Source: Mesostigma viride (lineage: Eukaryota > Streptophyta > Mesostigmatophyceae > Mesostigmatales > Mesostigmataceae). From it: a stretch of DNA of 64,000 nucleotides. Shown piece by piece: positions 59,285 to 64,000 of this stretch; the stretch's first letter is position 1; every line of letters begins with the position of its first letter. Location: the NCBI GenBank assembly GCA_009746045.1, contig RPFO01000104.1:7339750-7403749 (forward strand). Reading direction: 5' to 3'. The notes beneath the pieces were generated by a model. It did no database searches, had not been told where the DNA came from, and saw only the letters and a program-made list of their open reading frames with translations. A program made the position numbers and the translations under genes.

Positions 59285-59375
59285 CCTCTAGCATCATCCA
59301 TTCCATCCTGTGTTTCCCTCCCACTGAGGACGTATTCTCACGTGCCGCAGCCACGTGTCTATTAACTACTTAAGT
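59285..59375 (+). repeat. LINE-B 3' end, copy B4
   Basis: TAGCATCATCCATTCCATCC, CTCCCACTGAGGACG and a decayed class-2 hairpin (CACGTGCCGCAGCCACGTG, one stem pair changed on both sides), then TCTATTAACTACTTAAGTT. Confidence 0.65.
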
Positions 59376-59539
59376 TATTAATCCTCTAGCTTGGTGCACA
59401 AACACTGTACAGAGATTGTACATGCTTTGTACCGCGAGCTCGATGTGGATGACGTCAAGGTCACTAAGGTGCCTTGGCAATGTGTCCACCTTTAATTTGC
59501 GATGCAACTGCAGCTGCCAAGCTATATCAAAAACATTTG

Positions 59540-59645
59540 TCAAAGAGACAACCAGTGCAGGCTAGAAATCTGGAAGAATCTGGACCATGATAGCTCGAGC
59601 CTGCTGTTATCTTATCTGCGGTTGTCAAGTCGGTGAAAAAATGGC
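59540..59645 (-). mobile_element. PLE 3' terminus, diverged copy
   Basis: Plus-strand CAAAGAGACAACCAGTGCAG, CTCGAGCCTGCTGTTATCTT match the PLE end at 1958-2060 with about 15% change. The closing stem GCAGGC/GCCTGC is kept. Confidence 0.65.
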
Positions 59646-59856
59646 TATGTATGAAGTGAGACAACCATTAAAAAAAAAAATTTACTATTTTACTTTGAGT
59701 ACTATGCTTTTACTTGGAGTACTATGCTAATCTCATTAGAAAAATAATTACACAAAAGTTTAAACAAATATCGTCTGCATCATCCCCCAACCGTTAAGCA
59801 CTAGATGGGGATGTAATCCTCATCCGAGCTGTCCTCTACTGTAATGGCAGACGAGG

Positions 59857-60660
59857 ACACCGAGCACGTGCAGACATGGCTTGACTGCCTGGCTCTCGAG
59901 GCCCGTGCAGTGGGGCTTGAGGTCAGCAAGAAGACAGAGGCCCTGGCGGTTGGGCTCACCAACCCACCGCCGCCCCTCTATCTCCTAGACGGCTCTCGAG
60001 TCCTGTATCGGGACGTACCGCGTTAAGCTGCTGGGCAGCCTGCTCCCCAGCTGCGAGGTTGATGTGGACCATCGCATCTCCCTCGCCTGGCACGCTTTAC
60101 GTCAGTACCGGGCCCTGTGGCGCAAGCCCCTGGGCAAGATCGAGAAACAGGACCTGTTCAAGGTCCTCGTCCTTCCTGTTCTCACGTATGGCGCCGAGAC
60201 GTGGACCCTCACCGCCGACCTGGCCCGCAAGCTGGACGGCGCGGTCACCAGCATGCTGCGTTCCATTTTCAGAGTAGGATATGCTGCTCATGTCCGCAAT
60301 GAGGACCTGTACCAGGGCATGCCCTATATCACCAGCACCATTAAGCAACGCCGCCTGCAGCTTGTAGGGCACCTCGCTCGCACCAACCAGGTAGACACCT
60401 CACGTGGCCCCCCCGCAGGACTGCGCCCAGCCCAGCCTGGCCGGCACCTCCTGACGTGGGCTGGGCCTAGTGATGTTAGACGCCGCAAGGCCCGCACCTT
60501 CAAGGAACAGCTAGTAGAGGACATGGGGGGCCTCGGCCTCTCCGTGATTTGGAAGAAGATGATGGACAAGGCCAAGTGGGCCCAGGTCATAGAGGACAAT
60601 GAGCCCCCCCCAGTGGGGAAGCGCCCGCGTGTGCAATCCCGCGGGAGGCACGCCAGATAG
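59857..60660 (+). pseudogene. LINE-A RT C-terminal region (A3), one frameshift
   Basis: The first segment reads HVQTWLDCLALEARAVGLEV and KKTEALAVGLTNPPPPLYLL, the part just after the YADD box. A base change near 60015-60025 shifts the frame; the second segment (to the TAG at 60658) reads ISLAWHALRQYRALW, KIEKQDLFKVLVLPVLTYGA, FRVGYAAHVRNEDLYQGMPY, QRRLQLVGHLARTNQVDT and ends FKEQLVEDMGGLGLSVIWKK then RVQSRGRHAR. The only copy here with an intact LINE-A C-terminus. Confidence 0.8.
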
Positions 60661-60846
60661 CTCCCCCTCGGGCAGCGTGCGGCTGCCTAGATAGATGTTG
60701 TAGTTAGAATGCTGTTAGATAGATGTAGTATGTAGCCAATGTAGATAGATTAGACCGGTAGGAATGTTTGCACCCATCCATCCATCCATCGGGGTTAATG
60801 CTCCGTGACTCCCCAACGGGAGCACGAGTCTAATTAATTAATTAAT
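59857..60846 (+). mobile_element. LINE-A copy A3, complete 3' half
   Basis: 990 bases; TAATGGCAGACGAGG at 59842-59856 and 60847-60861 is the target duplication (the leading TAA may be tail). Contains RT C-terminus, 3' UTR (TAGATAGATGTAGTATGTAG), CCATCC repeats, class-1 hairpin (60801-60828) and a TTAA tail. Reference copy for the LINE-A 3' end. Confidence 0.87.
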
Positions 60847-61027
60847 TAATGGCAGACGAGGCGGTAGTGTAGCGGCTATCCTCAGGACCAATAACCTCCA
60901 CCTGCGGACTTCTACCCTGGCTAGCAACGGGCCGCGGGGCCCGTGGGGAGAAAACAGGAGCATACCCCTCGGGAAGGTCCTGCACAGTGCTCAGGATAAA
61001 GGGCAGAGACCCCCCACTTTCCTTTGA

Positions 61028-61440
61028 CTCGTGCTCCCGTTGGGGAGTCACGGAGCATTAACCCCGATGGATGGTGGATGGATGAATGGACGGACGGACG
61101 GACGGACGGACGGACGGACGGATGGACGGACGGACGGACAGACGGATGGACGGATTGATGGATGGACACGCAATCCTACCGGTCTAATCTATCTACAACA
61201 TCAAACCAACTCTATTCTAAGCTCTCTACCTTAGGGGTCCTGTCTAGCGTGCTTCCCGCGTTTGCAAACATGCGGGCGCTTCCGGGCCACGGGAGGGGGT
61301 TCGTTGTCCTCTATGACCTGGGCCCACTTGGCCTTGTGCATCATCTTGTTCCAAATCACGGAGAGGCCTAGCCCCCCCATGTCCTCTACTAGCTGTTCTT
61401 TGAAGCTTCCTCCCATGACGTTTCCTTCGTCGGTGCCGGA
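61028..61440 (-). mobile_element. LINE-A copy A4, 5'-truncated
   Basis: Minus orientation: hairpin (61028-61055, intact stem), a GGAT/GACG repeat (61066-61160), 3' UTR, then the last ~60 codons of the RT protein (FKEQLVEDMGGLGLSVIWNK, WAQVIEDNEPPPVARKRP). Confidence 0.78.
61086..61160. repeat. (GACG)n expansion inside LINE-A 3' UTR
   Basis: The position equals the GGAT/CCATCC tract of other LINE-A copies; here it has drifted and expanded to GGACGGACGGACGGACGG with GATG and GACA variants. Confidence 0.85.
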
Positions 61441-61659
61441 GGGATGCCACAACAGCAATAGGATCTGATTAAACGATAAGCGATGGACGTAGCATGCCAC
61501 TGGCTGTGCTGTTAATCAAATTAAATTATAACATGACTTCGTGGACCCATTGACCGCTAGCCGGCTCAATCCGGCACAATGCCGGACGGACATTGCGGAC
61601 GGACTGAAGCAGCCGCCACCGCCCGCCGGCGGGTGACCGACAACCCCCGCACTGAACCA

Positions 61660-61715
61660 GGTATATCTCATTCTCCCGATTTCTGGCCTGCGCTGGTTGT
61701 CTCTTTGATATCTCA
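61660..61715 (+). mobile_element. PLE 3' terminus, ~55-bp copy
   Basis: CATTCTCCCGATTTCTGGCC through GGTTGTCTCTTTGATATCTC; only the end of the element is present. Confidence 0.6.
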
Positions 61716-62637
61716 TGCCCGAATGTATTGACTGCGGGCGCGCTCACTTGCGAAGGATGATCGGGGCTCTGGGCGTCTGGCCAATGTACATCCAGTGCTG
61801 GGTGCGTCGTCTGGCGGCGCCGTCTCCGCGACCGGCCGGGTCCGGCCCGGTCTTTGCGCAATCGGGCGTATCCGTTCAGCAGGCAGAAGTCGGAAGCCAT
61901 CTGGCACTCAATGCACGGCGCGGCTCGGCTTAGATACAGTGATTGCCTGACTCTTCGCGTGATCCCGTCGTGGCTACGTGTCAGCCTACAAACGCAAATG
62001 GCAGTGTGGCAGAAAGCCAGTCTCAATCTTGTACGTCTTGGCCATGACCTGCACGCGCAAGAGGCACGCACGCGAGGGACAGCCATGCAGTTGACACTCT
62101 GGACTTACACGCAGGCAGGTCGGAGCCGAAGCTGAGTTCGCTAGCGAAGAAATATAGGTTAGCTGGTTTTCTGCATTTCTCGGAAAAATGGAGCCACCAG
62201 CGAGCTCGCCACCAGTGCTCTTTTTTCCTGTATTAGTTGAATTTGCTGCGAGCGTTGTCCCTCAGAGCGGATTGTCCAGAATTCCTTAATGGGTACTATT
62301 GTTTACTCAGCACGGTTTATTCAGCAGTTCGTTCAGGTAAGCGGGAAGATTGTCATGCTCCTTTTTCTTTTTCCCTAGCAGGCTACGTGTGTTGTTGACC
62401 ACTACCTGGTGTGTTCGTGATCATGCCGAATTATGATTCTGAATTCTGATGGCTAATGTTTTTTTTCTCTGTGATATATCCTTCCGTAATTACGCAGACC
62501 TTCCCCAATTGTACATGTCAAAGCCAAGAAGGACGTGGACCCTTTCCTGTTGGCTGGCAACGCCCTTCGCCTTGCTTGAGTCCGTCGGCGAGGAATTTTG
62601 CATGGGTTAGTCCTAGACCAAGGCGAGACTGGTTGAC
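61716..62637. other. Unassigned region
   Basis: Open frames exist on both strands at 61526-62135 (186 codons minus, 93 plus) without recognisable domains or supporting splice structure. No repeat shared with the rest of the window. Confidence 0.3.
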
Positions 62638-62756
62638 AATGCGAAACGTTAGCAGCAGGGAGGCATTGCATGACCACAGCGATTACGATGGAGAGTCGCC
62701 GGCAGAATTCAGGGTCCTCCGTGAGCGAAGGAGGTCTACAGATATGGGAAGGAGGT
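62638..62756 (+). other. Weak candidate first exon
   Basis: ATG-initiated MRNVSSREALHDHSDYDGES and FRVLRERRRSTDMGR, ending at GGAG/GTGAGT, a strong donor. Charged, plausible protein composition, but no second exon could be confirmed before the window ends. Could be chance. Confidence 0.22.
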
Positions 62757-64000
62757 GAGTAACGTCTAGCAGAATGTGATTGCTTGGATTGCGGTCGGGC
62801 AGATATGCTTTGTGGTTGTAAGCCCGCGACCTTGAGCGTCATGCTTGTATTCGCCCCCATTACCACCCCGAGATATCTGCATCGAATTCACAGCAGAACA
62901 TGTGCGGGAGTAGCTGTTCAGTGCCAACCGGTTGTCAGGAGCGCAGTCACATTTTTTTTTTGGCACAGTGACAGTGATGTCAGCCCATTTAATGGCATGA
63001 TGGCAGTGACGGCAACAAGCTGGAATGTCAGGGCTCATCAGTTCGAGGCGTTTCCACAGCGCACTGTGCGAGGGCATGGTGGTATGGTACGAGACAACAC
63101 AATGTGTAACGAATGCTGGTGTGTGACGAATGCTGGTGTGTGTTGAATGCTGGTGTTTGACGAACTGGATCGCCTAGTGCCGTGGATGCCCCATGAGTGT
63201 TGCGGAACAAGAGTTTGGACCCATGCAGTTGTGGGATGGGCAATCGCTATTATTAGATTTTACTGGGGTGACAACGGCAGTGGCCGGGGCACGCCAAGAA
63301 TGCTACTGTTAAAATAATATTTTCTACCCAAACGCATGCATTCTGCGTCTCATAAGGCTCTGTGCTTTTTGTGTGTTGTTGAGCCGGCTCATGCCCCAAA
63401 GCTCTCAGACTCTGCATTTCCGTTTGCAGGGGCATGTCACTGGAAGGTTAGGCAGCGACGTTGCTCTTGTCTTGGGTCGTTGCTCTGGTCTTGGATGGGC
63501 TCCTCTCTCTGCTTGCTTTGCTCTCCTGCTCCCATCGCCCCCGTTCCCTGTTGTCGCTGTCCCTGCTCCCCCCCCCCGGCCGTCCTCCCCTGCCCCCATC
63601 GTCCCTGGTCCTATTCCTCTCGTCTTTGTCCATACTGCTCCTGTTCCCCTTGCCCTCTCCGGCTCTCTTGCCCTCGTCCTTGTCGCCCGTGCCTGCCTTG
63701 AATGCCCATGGGTTTGCTGCTGCGCTCCTCGCCCCGTCAATGCCCCTCGTTTGGGCCCATTCCTTTCTCTCTAAAGCTGTTTACCTCACCTGTCCAGCCT
63801 GGCCTTCGAGCCTGTCTTGTGTAGGGCTCCACACTCCTTGGTGCATCCCGGGCAATCTCAGCGCCAGAGTAGCCATGAGGATCCATGAGGAGCCATGCAT
63901 CGCCACTCCCCTGTTTACTGTAGCGGTATTTCATTCCATCGTACACGCCAGCAACACCTTTCCAGCTACTGTCAAGCCTCTCCGACCCTGTTCACCCACC
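62757..64000. other. Unassigned region at window end
   Basis: No supported gene. A short duplication GACGAATGCTGGTGTGTG occurs at 63107-63145, and a CT-rich low-complexity stretch (CCTGCTCCC/CCCTTGCCC type) runs from about 63520 to 63700. Confidence 0.35.

Larger units (their letters stand above)
59690..60970. repeat. Repeat family E, copy 3 (inverted), split by LINE-A copy A3
   Basis: 59690-59856 and 60862-60970 are two halves, separated by A3 with duplicated TAATGGCAGACGAGG. Rejoined, it matches the complement of 19590-19880. Confidence 0.7.

Noticed and set aside
59842-59870. Template-switch chimera between repeat E and the RT YADD box
   Set aside because: The shared GCAGACGAGG is explained better as a target duplication, since repeat E resumes after the LINE-A tail.
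61526-62086. 186-codon minus frame as a gene
   Set aside because: No domain, atypical composition, overlaps a PLE fragment and lacks splice or start context.

Overview
Eukaryotic nuclear DNA, most likely from a green alga (chlorophyte). Three genes assemble from exons with GT-AG introns that splice in frame, exons are GC-rich, and introns are packed with microsatellites and minisatellites. The gene set (a large PPR protein, a membrane-anchored leishmanolysin with EGF repeats, a mitochondrial helical protein resembling chlorophyte ATP-synthase-associated subunits) fits that group, but the species was not identified. No rRNA, free-standing tRNA or CRISPR was seen.

Layout. 1-7.3 kb: nested retroelements (Penelope-like RT remnant, LINE-A RT, ORF1-only 'O' elements). 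7.8-9.5 kb (-): single-exon LRR/F-box-like gene. 10.9-15.3 kb (+): three-exon PPR gene, divergent from the LRR gene. 15.6-34.6 kb: dense transposon graveyard with LINE-A and LINE-B RT copies, O elements, a restriction-like-endonuclease LINE cluster, tRNA-like SINEs, an inverted-repeat DNA element, short partner elements and an 840-bp (CAC)n tract. 36.5-52.7 kb (-): 14-exon leishmanolysin gene (1018 codons) whose introns hold several tandem arrays and a 2.6-kb TTAA-flanked piggyBac-like element. 53.7-58.8 kb (+): seven-exon gene for a 266-aa mitochondrial-type helical protein, divergent from the leishmanolysin gene. 59-61.7 kb: more LINE insertions. The last 2 kb is largely uninformative, with one weak candidate exon.

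System-level observation. Several unrelated retroelement types end in one of two short hairpins directly before a (TTAA)n tail. Class 1 (CTCC(C)-CAAC-(G)GGAG) is shared by the RT-bearing LINE-A and by elements without RT (O, D, G). Class 2 (CACGTGAC-GCA-GTCACGTG) is shared by the RT-bearing LINE-B and the RT-less family C. Exact target-site duplications show that the ORF1-only element moved as a unit of its own and that the elements are nested inside one another. This looks like a set of LINE/partner pairs in which non-autonomous elements borrow the 3' recognition hairpin of an RT-encoding LINE.
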